Positions 43,492 through 53,165 are shown, counted from the stretch's first letter. The stretch: 64,000 bases of DNA from Alsobacter sp046349155 (GCA_046349155.1 JAXMCW010000003.1:186001-250000); one strand, 5' to 3'. The notes: generated by a model from the sequence alone, not told the origin. Program-made: numbers and translations.

Positions 43492-44325
43492 CTAGGCGAG
43501 GCGCTGTTGCCCGGCGCGCTGCGTGACGGGCCTGCGCTGCAGCAGGAAGAGCCCGCCATCCTCGAAGGCCCACTCGATGTCGTGTGGAGCCTCGCCGAAC
43601 ACGGCGTCGCAGCGGCGGGCCATGGCATGAAGGTGGCGCAGGTCGCCATAGCCGAGGCATAGCCGGCGGGCGAGGTGGGGCGGCACGGGCCGCTGCTCGG
43701 TCCCGCCGCCCGCCGCGAGGCGCACGCTCCTGTCCTTGCTTCCGGGGATGCGCTCGAGGACCTGGCCCTCGCGCGTCATCCGATAGCGGTCCGGCACGAC
43801 CATGCCCTGCACGACGCCTTCGCCGAGGCCCCAGCAGGCCTCGACCAGCATGTGGTCGTCCCCGCTCACGGGATCGCAGGTGAACAGCACGCCCGCCATG
43901 TCCGCGGCGACGAGCCGCTGCAGCACGACGCCGACCTGCGGTTCGCCGCCGGCATTCAGGCGCCGGCGATAGGCCATGGCCGACTCTGTGCGGCCGGACT
44001 CCCAGACCTCGCGCAAGGCCGAGAGAGCGGCTGCGGCGCCGAGGACGTTGAGCCGCGTGGCGTGCTGCCCCGCGAAGCTCGCCTCGGCCGAGTCCTCGCC
44101 CACCGCCGACGAGCGGACGGCACATTGGCCGGGCGTGGCCTCAACGCAGCGCCGGAACAGCTCGATCGCCGCGCCCTCGCCCTCCACGACGCGCTCGACC
44201 AGCGTGGCGCAGAAGGCGTAGCCGTCCGGCACCGGAAGGCCTGCGCGCAGGGCTTGGCCCAGCTGCACCGCCTTGCCGCCGAACAGGGCCGCGTCCCGCG
44301 CCTCGGCGAGGGGGACCGCCTTCAT
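43492..44325 (-). CDS. PEP/pyruvate-binding (ATP-grasp) subunit of a split phosphotransferase
   Basis: This 277-residue protein is the N-terminal nucleotide-binding module of the PEP synthase/PPDK/rifampicin phosphotransferase family, encoded as its own gene. It has FGGKAVQLGQ near the start, the key VRSSAVGEDSAEASFAGQ segment, GVLFTCDP and the end motif IEWAFEDGGLFLLQRRPVT. The swivelling histidine domain is in the overlapping upstream gene (ATGA overlap at 44322-44325). The two products should form one enzyme that takes phosphate from ATP and passes it to a histidine. The acceptor is unknown. Confidence 0.88.
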   Translation of the reverse strand: MKAVPLAEARDAALFGGKAVQLGQALRAGLPVPDGYAFCATLVERVVEGEGAAIELFRRCVEATPGQCAVRSSAVGEDSAEASFAGQHATRLNVLGAAAALSALREVWESGRTESAMAYRRRLNAGGEPQVGVVLQRLVAADMAGVLFTCDPVSGDDHMLVEACWGLGEGVVQGMVVPDRYRMTREGQVLERIPGSKDRSVRLAAGGGTEQRPVPPHLARRLCLGYGDLRHLHAMARRCDAVFGEAPHDIEWAFEDGGLFLLQRRPVTQRAGQQRLA

Positions 44326-45959
44326 GAAGGTTCCAGCCGGATCTCGCCAGTCGACCCGTCGACGGTGACGCGCGCGCCGTCGGAGATCCGGGCGGTGGCG
44401 TCGAGGCACCCGACCACGCCGGGAATGCCGTATTCCCTGCTGACGATCGCGGCATGGGAGAGCAGGCCGCCATTGTCGGTGACGATGGCTCCCAGCATGG
44501 GCAGAACGAGATTGAAGGCCTCCGTGGTGGTGGAGGTGACCAGCACGTCGCCGTGCTGCAGCCGGCCGAAGTCGTCGGGGCTGCCGACGAGCCTGGCCGT
44601 GCCCGTGTAGCGACCCGGGCTGGCCGGCGTGCCGCGGACGACGTCGACATCGCTCTGGGCCGCGGACGGGGCGAAGAGCGCGTCGATCGCGATGCCCAGG
44701 GCCCGCATGAGGCGCTGCACCGGCGGGGGAAGTCCGTCGAGCGGCGGGGGAGGATGCGGCGGGTCGCCCAGGAACGGCGGCGCATCGGAGGCGCGCAGCG
44801 CGAGCCTGTCGTCGGCCCTTGCGGCGAGTTCGTCCGCGCCGGGGCCGCCCTGGCCCGACAGGATGAGGCGGATCTCGTCGGGGTCCGCCTCGATCAGGTG
44901 GGCGGGCTCGTACAGCCGGTCCTTCGCCACGAGCCGGCGGCCCGCCTCCAGCAGGGCGCGCCGGGCGATGCCGGCCGCCCATACGTCGCTGTAGAGGCCG
45001 CGCTCGTCGCGCAGGCGCGACATGGCCCGGGCTTCGCCGAGAAGTTCGTCGAAGGCGGGACGGTGCTCGGCGGGGATCAGCGCGCGAAGCCGCGCCTCCT
45101 CTTCCTCGGTCACGCGCTGGGGCTTGCGGCCCTCGACGGCCGCGCGCAGTCCCTCGACGATCACCTCGGGCGCCTCGATCACCGCCCTGTCGCCGGTGTC
45201 CAGGCTGTCGAGCAGCCGCCAGGACACGATGTCGAGATAGGCCTGCACGGCCGCGCCGACGGGAGCCGGCGCGGCGCTCAGCGCCGCCAGGGTCTCCCGG
45301 GCGGTGGAGGGCGAGGCCAGGATCCTGCTCGCGCCGTCGGACGCCCGGATGGCCTGCGCGGCGGCCTCGAGCTCGGCGCAGGTGCCAGCCGATTCGGGGG
45401 CGGATCCCCTCAGCAGCGCCAGGAACTGGCCGAGCGGCGCGTCGGTCCATTGCGACAGCGCAGCCATGAAGTCGCCGAGGGGCAGGATGGCGGCCGAGTT
45501 CAGGGAGTGGTGCTGCTGCACCATGCGCCCCAAATGCGCCGTGCACCGCTCGATGTGGGCGGCCAGTTCCGCATCGTCGAGCGTCGCGGGGTCGACGGAC
45601 TGCAGCGCGAGGTTGTCGCGGACAGAAGCCGGCTTCACCTCGTTCGTCCAGCGGGCGAGGTCCTCCCGCCACAGCTTCCTCGCCACGGCGTCCGCGGCGT
45701 TGGCGAAGCGGGCCGGCACGTCGTGGTCCGGCGCCGGAACAGGGGCGAAGAAGCCGAGCCCGTTGATCATCCGGTAGTCGAGCGTGTCGACGAGGAGCCC
45801 GTAGCGGCGGAAACTCTCGCGGCACCCCACAGCGAGGTTCGGGGGATGCACCGCGGCCTGGAAGCGCGTGAAGGGCCGCGGCATGTGAACCGCGTCGAGG
45901 AGCCAGGTGCCAGGGCCGGGAGTGGGGAAGGCGAGCGCCCCGGCGGTCTCAGTGGTCAT
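44322..45959 (-). CDS. PEP-utilising mobile (phosphohistidine) subunit of a split phosphotransferase
   Basis: This 545-residue protein carries the swivelling domain at its C-terminus, with TDNGGLLSHAAIVSREYGIPGVVG, where the His at about residue 502 is the phosphorylated residue of PEP synthase, PPDK and rifampicin phosphotransferase. Residues 1-430 are mainly helical and resemble the substrate-binding middle domain of rifampicin phosphotransferase-like proteins. ATG 45959 is chosen over an in-frame TTG at 46004. It is translated first and overlaps the ATP-binding subunit gene, so the module order is permuted relative to one-chain enzymes. Antibiotic inactivation is possible but unproven. Confidence 0.82.
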   Translation of the reverse strand: MTTETAGALAFPTPGPGTWLLDAVHMPRPFTRFQAAVHPPNLAVGCRESFRRYGLLVDTLDYRMINGLGFFAPVPAPDHDVPARFANAADAVARKLWREDLARWTNEVKPASVRDNLALQSVDPATLDDAELAAHIERCTAHLGRMVQQHHSLNSAAILPLGDFMAALSQWTDAPLGQFLALLRGSAPESAGTCAELEAAAQAIRASDGASRILASPSTARETLAALSAAPAPVGAAVQAYLDIVSWRLLDSLDTGDRAVIEAPEVIVEGLRAAVEGRKPQRVTEEEEARLRALIPAEHRPAFDELLGEARAMSRLRDERGLYSDVWAAGIARRALLEAGRRLVAKDRLYEPAHLIEADPDEIRLILSGQGGPGADELAARADDRLALRASDAPPFLGDPPHPPPPLDGLPPPVQRLMRALGIAIDALFAPSAAQSDVDVVRGTPASPGRYTGTARLVGSPDDFGRLQHGDVLVTSTTTEAFNLVLPMLGAIVTDNGGLLSHAAIVSREYGIPGVVGCLDATARISDGARVTVDGSTGEIRLEPS

Positions 45960-46070
45960 CGGCGTCCGTCCCTGCTTCAGGCTTCGATGACAGAATGATG
46001 ACAATCGGGACGTGCAATCCCATATCTCAACGCGCCAATGTCGATCACACTCTCGTGAACGGGTCAGAAA

Positions 46071-47471
46071 TCAGGATCTGCGGTGCACGATGCGCGGCAG
46101 GAGGGCCGCGGCCCCCACCGCCAAAGCGGCCGCGGCCACGTCGATCCAGGCCAGCATGACGTGCTCGCGAATCGTCACGGCCTCCCCCCCGGAGAGGAGG
46201 GCCGCCTGCACGGCGATGGTCGCGATGCCGCCGAGGTAGCGCATGGTCGAGCTGAGACCGGCGGCCATGCCGGCCTTGGCGGGCGCCACGGCCGCCATGG
46301 CCGAGGCCTGCGCGGGCGACGAGGCGAGGCCCAGGCCCATGCCAATCATCAGCAAAGCCGGCGCCGCGTCGAGGGGCGAGGCAAAGCTCGCCAGGCGACA
46401 CATCAGCAGCGTTCCGGCCAGGACGACGCCCGCGCCCAACACGCCGGCAAGGCGCGCGCCGAGGCGGTCGGCCAGGCGTCCGCCCAGCGGCGAGGCGACC
46501 ACCATGCCGATCATCATCGCGAAGAGCCCCTGCCCCACCGCACGTGGCGACGTCTCGTGGAACTGCTCGAAGTAGGCGGGCAACTGGAACAGAAGGCCGT
46601 ACATCGCAAAGTTGTGCAGGGCCATGATTCCCGTCCCGGCCGCGACCACCGGGTTGCGCAGCAGGGCCACGTCGAGCGCCGGGCGCGGCGAACGCCATTG
46701 CGACACGGCGAAGGCGACGGAGGCCGCGAGACCGCCGGCGAGCAGGGCGGCGCGCAGCGGGCCGGCGATCTTGCCGGCCGCGACGACGAGAACCAGGGCG
46801 GCGGCGAGCAAGGCGAGTCCCTGCCAGTCGACACCCTGCATGAAACGGCGCAGGGCGCCGTCCTGCTCCGGGCTCGGGTCCGGCAGCGGGTTGAGCCAGA
46901 CGATCAGGGCCGCGGCCGCGAGGAAGGGCAGGCTCGCGAGGTAGGTGAAGCGCCAGCCGAACGCCCCGACGATCTCCGCCCCGATGAGCGGCCCCAGCGC
47001 CGCCGACAGGGCCATGACCGCGCCGAACGTGCCGAACACGCGACCGCGGCGCTCGGGCGCGGCCGTGACGCGGATGATCGCCATGGTCGAGGGCACCACG
47101 AGCGCTCCCCCGACCGCGGTGATGCAGCGCGCGACCGCGAGCGCGCCGAGCGTCGGGCTGGCGAAGCCCGCCAGCGATCCCACGGCGAAGAGGCCCATGC
47201 CCCAGCGCAGGGTGCGCAGGTGCCCGATCGTGTCGCTCAGGCGGCCGGCCGGCCCCTGCAGAAGGACGGTCAGGACGAGGTAGCTCGACACGAGCAGCGT
47301 GGTGGCGTGCACCACGTCCGACTCCAGGCCGGTTGCGATCTGCGGGAGCGCGACCGCGATCAGCGTCGAGCCCAAGGGGGCCTGGGAACTCGCCAGGAGG
47401 AGGCCCGTCAGTACGACCCAATGCAACAGGCGGGCTCCCGTCCGGCGAGGCGTCCAAAAACTCGCGCCCAA
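46071..47471 (-). CDS. MFS transporter, EmrB/QacA (DHA2) type
   Basis: This 466-residue membrane protein has 12-14 hydrophobic helices. The loop 2-3 region LQGPAGRLSDTIGHLRTLRWG and the motif RCITAVGGALVVPSTMAII, like motif C of antiporters (ALGPLIGAEI), place it among proton-driven drug exporters. The frame opens with TTG 47471; a TTG at 47426 with GGGAG 8 bases upstream is an alternative start. It is on the same strand as the split phosphotransferase genes, 111 bases upstream of them, so the three may be co-expressed as an export and modification unit. Confidence 0.88.
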   Translation of the reverse strand: MGASFWTPRRTGARLLHWVVLTGLLLASSQAPLGSTLIAVALPQIATGLESDVVHATTLLVSSYLVLTVLLQGPAGRLSDTIGHLRTLRWGMGLFAVGSLAGFASPTLGALAVARCITAVGGALVVPSTMAIIRVTAAPERRGRVFGTFGAVMALSAALGPLIGAEIVGAFGWRFTYLASLPFLAAAALIVWLNPLPDPSPEQDGALRRFMQGVDWQGLALLAAALVLVVAAGKIAGPLRAALLAGGLAASVAFAVSQWRSPRPALDVALLRNPVVAAGTGIMALHNFAMYGLLFQLPAYFEQFHETSPRAVGQGLFAMMIGMVVASPLGGRLADRLGARLAGVLGAGVVLAGTLLMCRLASFASPLDAAPALLMIGMGLGLASSPAQASAMAAVAPAKAGMAAGLSSTMRYLGGIATIAVQAALLSGGEAVTIREHVMLAWIDVAAAALAVGAAALLPRIVHRRS

Positions 47472-47851
47472 GCTGTCCCGTTCGCCGGGCCCGCGTCAAT
47501 CCGGTCGTGTCGCGTGGAACGAGGCGCGACGCGGCGAGCTCGGTGCAGAGAGTCGCCCGCCTTCCGCACGCGAGGCGGTCGGCTGCACTGGGACAGGGAG
47601 AACAGGGGCCGGCCCGCGGATGCCGAATCAACCGCAGGCCGCCCGCTCGCTGACCCCCCGGCCGAGCCGGCGAAGGCAACGGCTTCGCGGCCGGAAAGGG
47701 CCATGGATGCGCCGGGGCGGGCGCGCGGCGACAAGCTCCGACGAAGCTCTGGCTCTGCATTGTCGTCAGGCGCGTTTCGTCTATCCTCGGTTGCAGTCTC
47801 GCCTGCGTTCCTGCCGGCGGCTTCCCTCCTGCCGGACGTCCGTCAGCCGCG
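47472..47851. other. 380-base non-coding gap between divergent genes
   Basis: This lies between the MFS gene (minus) and the DUF4239 gene (plus) and should contain both promoters. The sequence is GC-rich throughout. I see no convincing gene, repeat or RNA structure in it. Confidence 0.4.
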
Positions 47852-48661
47852 ATGCTCGAACGACTCGAAAGCTTCCTGAGCGAGCTGCCGCCCGACGTCG
47901 CGGCCCTCTACTTCTCCGGCTTTTTCGTCGCGGTCAGCTGGTTCGGCATCCTCTTCATCAGGCCGTTCCTGCGCGTCTGGTTCCGGCGCGAGGAGAACAC
48001 GAACGAGCTCGTCACCTACGCCGCCTCCGGCTTCAGCCTGTTCTACGGCCTGCTGCTCGGCCTGCTCTCGGTCGCCGCCTACCAGAGCACGAAGGACGTG
48101 GGCGACTACGCCAACCGGGAGGCGATGACCCTCGCGAGCATCTACCGCTCGAGCGACGCCTATCCGGAGCCCCTGCGCAGCGAGGTGCAATGGCTGCTGC
48201 GCGACTACACGCTCTATGTCGTCAACAAGGACTGGCCCGCCCATCGAAAGAGCCTCGTGCCGCGCGGCGGCGAGAACCGCCTCGAGGTGCTGCGCGCCAA
48301 GCTGCTCTCGTTCAACCCGGAGACGAAGTCGCAGGACGTCTTCCACAGCGAGACCCTGCGGTCCTTCAACACGCTCGTCTCATTCCGCCAGCAGCGGCTG
48401 GCGGGGGTGAGCACCTCCATCCCCGGGGTGCTGTGGTACGTCGTCTTCATCGGCGCGGCGTTCAACATCGTGTTTCTGTGGATGCTGCGGATCCGCTTCG
48501 TCCCGCTCCTCATCCTCAGCGGCATGGTGTCGTTCTTCCTGGGCGTGATGATCTACCTCATCTTCTCCCTCGACCATCCGCTGCAGGGCGCCGTGAACGT
48601 CGCGCCCGACGCGTACCAGAACATCTACGACCAGATCATGCGGTGGGACGAGACGCCATGA
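47852..48661 (+). CDS. DUF4239-type membrane protein
   Basis: This 269-residue protein has two hydrophobic helices near the N-terminus (about 18-40 and 52-75), a soluble stretch of about 120 residues, and two more at the C-terminus (about 190-212 and 215-240). The second helix is followed by ASIYRSSDAYPEPLRSEVQWLLRDY, a pattern typical of bestrophin-like/DUF4239 proteins. Its stop overlaps the next gene by 4 bases, so the TAXI-type binding protein is translationally coupled to it. Function is unknown. Confidence 0.8.
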   Translation: MLERLESFLSELPPDVAALYFSGFFVAVSWFGILFIRPFLRVWFRREENTNELVTYAASGFSLFYGLLLGLLSVAAYQSTKDVGDYANREAMTLASIYRSSDAYPEPLRSEVQWLLRDYTLYVVNKDWPAHRKSLVPRGGENRLEVLRAKLLSFNPETKSQDVFHSETLRSFNTLVSFRQQRLAGVSTSIPGVLWYVVFIGAAFNIVFLWMLRIRFVPLLILSGMVSFFLGVMIYLIFSLDHPLQGAVNVAPDAYQNIYDQIMRWDETP

Positions 48662-49626
48662 GGCCGGCACGCATCCTCTGCGGCCTCCTCGCCGCCGCCA
48701 TCGTCGCCTTCGGGACCGCCGGAGCGCAGGAGGTGACCTACGTGTCGATCGGCACGGGCCAGGCGACAGGGGTCTACTATCCCGTGGGACGCGAGGTCTG
48801 CCGCATCCTGAACGAGGCGAGCCCCGACCAGGGGATCCATTGCGGGCCTGAGGCGACGCCCGGCTCGATCTACAACCTCCAGAAGCTGCGCGAGCGGGAG
48901 CTCGACTTTGCGATCGTCCAGTCGGACAACCAGTTCGAAGCCTATCGCGGGCTCGGCGCCTTCGCCGGCAGGCCGGCGACCTGGCTGCGCTCCGTGGCCG
49001 CGCTGCACCCCGAGCTGGTAGCCGTCCTCGTGCGCCAGGATTCGGGGATCGAGACGCTCGACGACCTCAAGCGCAAGCGGATCAATGCCGGCGTGCGCGG
49101 CTCCGGCTCGCGCTCCACGTGGGACGCGTTCGAGGCCGCCGCGCGCTGGAGCCCGGAGGAGCGCGGCACGATCACGGAGCTGAAGCCGGACGTGGCCCAG
49201 ACCGCGCTCTGCGCCGGCCGCATCGACGCGAGCCTGCTCCTCGTCGGGCACCCCTCCGGCGCAGTGGCCCGCCAGCTCGCCGCCTGCCCGACCAAGCTGG
49301 TGCCTCTCCGGGGGCCCCAGGTCGACACGGTGGTGCAAGGTGCGCCCCAGTTCCGGCCCGGAGCGATTCCCGCTTCGGCCTATCGGCTGGAGGCGGACGT
49401 CCCCAGCTTCGGGGTTCGCGCCACGCTGGTGACCACCGCCTCGATGAGCGACGACCTCGTGTACCGCCTGACCAAGGCCCTGCTCGACGACCTCGACCAG
49501 CTCCGAAAGGCTCATCCCGCGCTCGCCGCGCTGACGGCGTCGACCATGGCGAAGGAAGGGCTCACCGCGCCCTTGCATCCGGGAGCGGCCCGCGCCTATC
49601 GCGAGGCGGGAGCGATGGCGAACTGA
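48658..49626 (+). CDS. TAXI family TRAP-type solute-binding protein
   Basis: This 322-residue periplasmic protein has a signal peptide (residues 1-23, ending TAGAQE). It opens with the family pattern VSIGTGQATGVYYPVGREVCRIL and GPEATPGSIYNLQKLRERELDFAIVQSDNQ. TAXI proteins bind small organic acids for TRAP transporters, but no TRAP permease gene is next to it. It is coupled to the DUF4239 gene instead, so it may serve as a sensor or use a remote permease. Confidence 0.9.
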   Translation: MRPARILCGLLAAAIVAFGTAGAQEVTYVSIGTGQATGVYYPVGREVCRILNEASPDQGIHCGPEATPGSIYNLQKLRERELDFAIVQSDNQFEAYRGLGAFAGRPATWLRSVAALHPELVAVLVRQDSGIETLDDLKRKRINAGVRGSGSRSTWDAFEAAARWSPEERGTITELKPDVAQTALCAGRIDASLLLVGHPSGAVARQLAACPTKLVPLRGPQVDTVVQGAPQFRPGAIPASAYRLEADVPSFGVRATLVTTASMSDDLVYRLTKALLDDLDQLRKAHPALAALTASTMAKEGLTAPLHPGAARAYREAGAMAN

Positions 49627-49640
49627 ACGGTCCTCTCGCC

Positions 49641-50300
49641 TCAGTGCAGGCTGGTGAGGCCGTGCTCCTGAAGCGCCTCGATGACGCCGTGGAAGATTAG
49701 CCCGACGCCCATGGCGGAAACGAAGAACCCGACGATCCGGGTCGTGGCGTCGATGCCGAGCGGACCCAGGAAGCGGGTCAGCCGGTCGGCGTAGGCGAGG
49801 CAGGCATAGGTCGCGATCATGGTGGCGACGATCGCCGCCGAGACGGCCGCGAAGGAGGCGATCTCCGCGGCCGACTGGCGGATCGTCGCGGTCATGCCGA
49901 GCAGGGTCGCGATGGCGCCGGGGCCGAACATCAGCGGCATGGCGAGGGGCACGAAGGCGATGCTGCCGCCGTCGCTCCCGCCGGAGCCCTGCGCCGGCCC
50001 GCCCTTGCGGTCGTCGCTGCCCGAAAACAGCTCGAAGCCGATCTTCATCAGGATGATGCCGCCGACGATGCGCACCATGCTGAGCGGGACGTCGAAGAGG
50101 CGCATCAGCACGTTGCCGAAGGTCAGAAAGAAGAAGCAGAGCAGCAGCGCGTAGAAGCAGGACTGGCGGGCCACCGCCCGGTGCGTCGCGCCGTCCTTGC
50201 CCTGCAGGAGCTTGAGGAAGACGGGCAGCACCTCGAACGGGTTGATGATGGCGAGCAGCGTCGTGAACGTGCCCACGAAAAGAGAGAATTCCTTGCTCAT
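49641..50300 (-). CDS. MarC family integral membrane protein
   Basis: This 219-residue protein has six hydrophobic helices with the MarC pattern: FTTLLAIINPFEVLPVFL near the N-terminus, GGIILMKIGFELF, then FVPLAMPLMFGPGAIATLLG and a last helix RIVGFFVSAMGVGLIFHGVIEAL. An extra Gly/Ser/Lys-rich cytoplasmic loop (about 98-118) separates the halves. ATG 50300 begins MSKEFSLFVGT. The function of MarC proteins is still unclear; they are not drug pumps. Confidence 0.92.
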   Translation of the reverse strand: MSKEFSLFVGTFTTLLAIINPFEVLPVFLKLLQGKDGATHRAVARQSCFYALLLCFFFLTFGNVLMRLFDVPLSMVRIVGGIILMKIGFELFSGSDDRKGGPAQGSGGSDGGSIAFVPLAMPLMFGPGAIATLLGMTATIRQSAAEIASFAAVSAAIVATMIATYACLAYADRLTRFLGPLGIDATTRIVGFFVSAMGVGLIFHGVIEALQEHGLTSLH

Positions 50301-50344
50301 GCGTTCCGCGGTCTCCGTGCGCGCGCCCTGCCCCTTGGCCGAAG

Positions 50345-51442
50345 CTAGGCGAAGAGCATCAGGACGAACATCCCGAACACGACGAGGTGAACTGCGCCGG
50401 TGAGCATGTTGGTGCGGCCGGAACCGAAGCTGATGATGCTCAGCACCAGGGTCAGGGCAAGAATGACGATGCTGGGCTCGTCGACGCCCAGGATCACTTC
50501 CCGCCCCGTCATCGCGCCGATCAGCACGATGGAGGGGATCAGGAGCCCGATGCTCGCCAGCGCGGCGCCGAGCGCGATGTCGAGGCTGGTCTGGACCGAC
50601 CGCTGGGTGGCCGCGTGCAGCGCGTCCAGGCTCTCTGGCAGCAGCACGAGCATGGCCACCGTCGCCCCGACGATGGCGTCCGTGTTGACGAAACCGAACT
50701 GCAGGAGCAGGTCCTCGACGTCCGTCGAGACCTCCTTGGCCAGGAACACGATGCCGCCGAGACCGAGCAGAGCGAAGACGCCGCTCAGCACGAGCGGCTT
50801 CGCGCCGCCGGCGCGCCACGCCTCGCTGGGCTGGCCGCGCCCCGCCTCCGCCCGGCCGCTCACGACCTTGATCGCCAGGAACAGGCCGTACAGCGCCAGC
50901 GAGATAATGGCGGAAATGACGTCGCGCGCCTGCTCGCGCCATTCCGTGCGCGGCGGCAGGAAGCTCGGCAGGACCAGGAAGATCGTGACCAGCGCCACGA
51001 GCACGCCCAGATAGGCGCTGGTCGCCTGGGAATCGACCTCCTGCTGCCGATGCTTGAGAGCCCCGAGCACGAGGCAGGCGCCGATGACGCCGCAGCAGGT
51101 CACCATGACAATGCCGAACACCGTGTCGCGCGCCAGCGTCGGGTTGTTCTGCTTGTGCAGCATCATGAAGGCGATGATGCTGACCTCGACGACGTTGGCG
51201 GCGACCGTGAAGGCGATGGTGCCGGCGACCCGCCCGAACATGTGCGAGACGCGCTCGGCATGGCGCAGGGTGGCGACGACGGTCAGCGCCAGCAGGACGA
51301 GCGCGCCGGAGCCCACAACGCTCGAGAGGAGCGAATCATCCTCCCGGTGGGGCGCAACGACGACCAGCACGAAGCCCGTGGCGAAGGCGACCGCGGGGAC
51401 GACGAAGGAGTGCCAGGAAAACCTGTGGGCGTGGGGGACCAT
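50345..51442 (-). CDS. chaA: ChaA-like sodium/calcium:proton antiporter
   Basis: This 365-residue membrane protein has about 11 hydrophobic helices in two inverted halves. The acidic transport motifs are NVVEVSIIAFMM in the first half and LLPESLDALHAATQRSVQTSLDIALGAALASIG in the second, as in CaCA-family ChaA antiporters. A positively charged loop (about 210-235) separates the halves. I start at ATG 51442, where the family-type sequence begins; the upstream frame is arginine-rich and has no similarity. Role: export of Ca2+ or Na+/K+ in exchange for protons. Confidence 0.9.
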   Translation of the reverse strand: MVPHAHRFSWHSFVVPAVAFATGFVLVVVAPHREDDSLLSSVVGSGALVLLALTVVATLRHAERVSHMFGRVAGTIAFTVAANVVEVSIIAFMMLHKQNNPTLARDTVFGIVMVTCCGVIGACLVLGALKHRQQEVDSQATSAYLGVLVALVTIFLVLPSFLPPRTEWREQARDVISAIISLALYGLFLAIKVVSGRAEAGRGQPSEAWRAGGAKPLVLSGVFALLGLGGIVFLAKEVSTDVEDLLLQFGFVNTDAIVGATVAMLVLLPESLDALHAATQRSVQTSLDIALGAALASIGLLIPSIVLIGAMTGREVILGVDEPSIVILALTLVLSIISFGSGRTNMLTGAVHLVVFGMFVLMLFA

Positions 51443-51588
51443 CGGAGCCTTCGAGGAGGCCGGGCGCCCGGGTGGCGGCGCCGGAGGCGGGTTGCGGGTC
51501 CACGATGCGCAACCGGGCCTTCGCTGTCCATGGGCCCCATCCGTGGGCCTGCCTGTCCTGGGGCGCGCGCTGGACGGCGGACGGCGCC

Positions 51589-51846
51589 TCAGGCGGACGG
51601 CGGCTGCCGGGACTCGAAGGCCACGCCGATCTGCGTGGGCTTGCGCCACACCACGGTGCAGGGCAGGTGCTCGCCGTCCATCCACAGCTCGAAACGATCG
51701 GGGATGCCGACGGGCGCGGCGACCTGCAGGGACGCGCCGAGCGGTGACCGGTTGCGCACGGTGCAATCGATCACGGACTTGCCCCCGTTGAAGGCGATCT
51801 TTCCCGTCTTCAGGGTGCGTTGACGGGGAACGCGACGCTTGTCCAC
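51589..51846 (-). CDS. PilZ domain protein
   Basis: This 85-residue protein is a single PilZ domain. It has the basic N-terminal R-x-x-x-R element (residues 4-10, RRVPRQR) and the N-x-S-x-x-G motif (Asn32-Gly37, NRSPLGASL), the two sites that bind cyclic di-GMP. It has no other domain, so it would act as a small adaptor. Its target is unknown. Confidence 0.9.
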   Translation of the reverse strand: MDKRRVPRQRTLKTGKIAFNGGKSVIDCTVRNRSPLGASLQVAAPVGIPDRFELWMDGEHLPCTVVWRKPTQIGVAFESRQPPSA

Positions 51847-52061
51847 GGCTCTGCTCTCGATCCTGCAGTCCTGACGATCACGCCGGTAGACCGGTGAGAT
51901 TGATTTCGTTCAACCCTCGAATTGATGCCATGGCCACGTTAATGGCGAATTACGGCCAGCGGCCGCCGAAGGCGCGTGTGGCGATGAACGCCGGCGATGC
52001 AAGCGCGGTTCCTGCCCTGTACAAGCTGAGGCTGCATTCATTCCTCCCTCCGGAGTCCTCG

Positions 52062-53165
52062 ATGCCCCCCTTGCGCTTTGTTCTCGCCGTCGTGCTCGTG
52101 CTGGCCGTCCCGGTGGCGGGGACGGCGCAGACCGACGATCCCGGCAGCCTCGACGCGCTGATGCGGGCGCAGGCCGCGGCCAACGCGGGGGCGGGTCCGC
52201 GCAAGGTCCCGGGACGGGACATCCCCGTCCCCCGGGAGGGGGTGAGCGCCGCCATCCGTCCGCAGATCGCCGCCCCCTATGCCGGCAACTTCGCCGCCGC
52301 CCCGCGCAGCGCGGAGGATTGGAAGGCCTTCGCCGCGCCGGTTGCCGAGGCCTCGGCCAGGGACATTCCGGGCCTCGCCGCGATGCTGGGCGTGAGCGTG
52401 GAGCCCACCAGCATCGCCGGCGTGAAGGCCTACGTGCTCACGCCCAAGGCCATCGCGCCGGCCAACCGCGACCGGCTCGCGCTGCACGTCCATGGCGGAG
52501 GCTACGTGCTCTATGGCGGGCTCGGAGGCACGGGCGAGGGCGTGATCATGGCGGGGCTAGGGGGGATCAAGGTGATCTCCGTCGACTACCGCATGCCGCC
52601 GGACTTTCCCTATCCCGCCGCGCTCGACGACTGCATGGCCGTGTGGCGCGAGACGATCAAGACGGTGAGGCCGCAGAACGTCGGTCTCATCGGCACGTCC
52701 ACGGGCGGCGGCCTCGTCCTGGCCATGGCGCTGCGGGCGCGCGACGAGAAAGGGCCCCTGCCCGGCGCCGTGGCCGCAGGCACGCCCTGGGCCGACCTGT
52801 CGAAGACGGGCGACAGTTATTTCACCAACGAGTGGCTGGACAACGTGCTGGTCACCTGGGACGGCTGGCTCGGAAAGGCCGCGCTGCTCTATGCGGGAGG
52901 CCACGACCTCAAGGAGCCCTATCTCTCGCCGATCTACGGCGACTTCGCCGGCCTGCCGCCCACCATCCTCACCACGGGCACGCGCGACCTCTTCCTGTCG
53001 AACACCGTCCGCGTGCATCGCAAGTTGCGCCGGGCCGGCGTGGAGGCGGACCTCAACGTGTATGAGGGCCTGAGCCATGCGGGGTTCATCGATCCCGGCG
53101 CGCCGGAAGGGCGCGAGGCCTTCCTCGACATCGCCCGCTTCTTCGACCGGCACCTCGGACCGTGA
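52062..53165 (+). CDS. Alpha/beta hydrolase of the hormone-sensitive-lipase family, exported
   Basis: This 367-residue hydrolase has a signal peptide (residues 1-22, ending GTAQTD). It has the HSL oxyanion motif HVHGGGYVLYGG, nucleophile elbow GTSTGGG, acid in TGTRDLFLSNT and histidine in GLSHAGFIDP. It should hydrolyse short-chain esters in the periplasm. ATG 52062 is preceded by GGAG and starts at the signal peptide; the longer frame from 51894 adds unconserved residues. No operon partner is evident. Confidence 0.9.
   Translation: MPPLRFVLAVVLVLAVPVAGTAQTDDPGSLDALMRAQAAANAGAGPRKVPGRDIPVPREGVSAAIRPQIAAPYAGNFAAAPRSAEDWKAFAAPVAEASARDIPGLAAMLGVSVEPTSIAGVKAYVLTPKAIAPANRDRLALHVHGGGYVLYGGLGGTGEGVIMAGLGGIKVISVDYRMPPDFPYPAALDDCMAVWRETIKTVRPQNVGLIGTSTGGGLVLAMALRARDEKGPLPGAVAAGTPWADLSKTGDSYFTNEWLDNVLVTWDGWLGKAALLYAGGHDLKEPYLSPIYGDFAGLPPTILTTGTRDLFLSNTVRVHRKLRRAGVEADLNVYEGLSHAGFIDPGAPEGREAFLDIARFFDRHLGP

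Noticed and set aside
47299..48657. Upstream extension of the TAXI protein frame
   Set aside because: It overlaps the DUF4239 gene in another frame and has no domain; the signal peptide starts at 48658.
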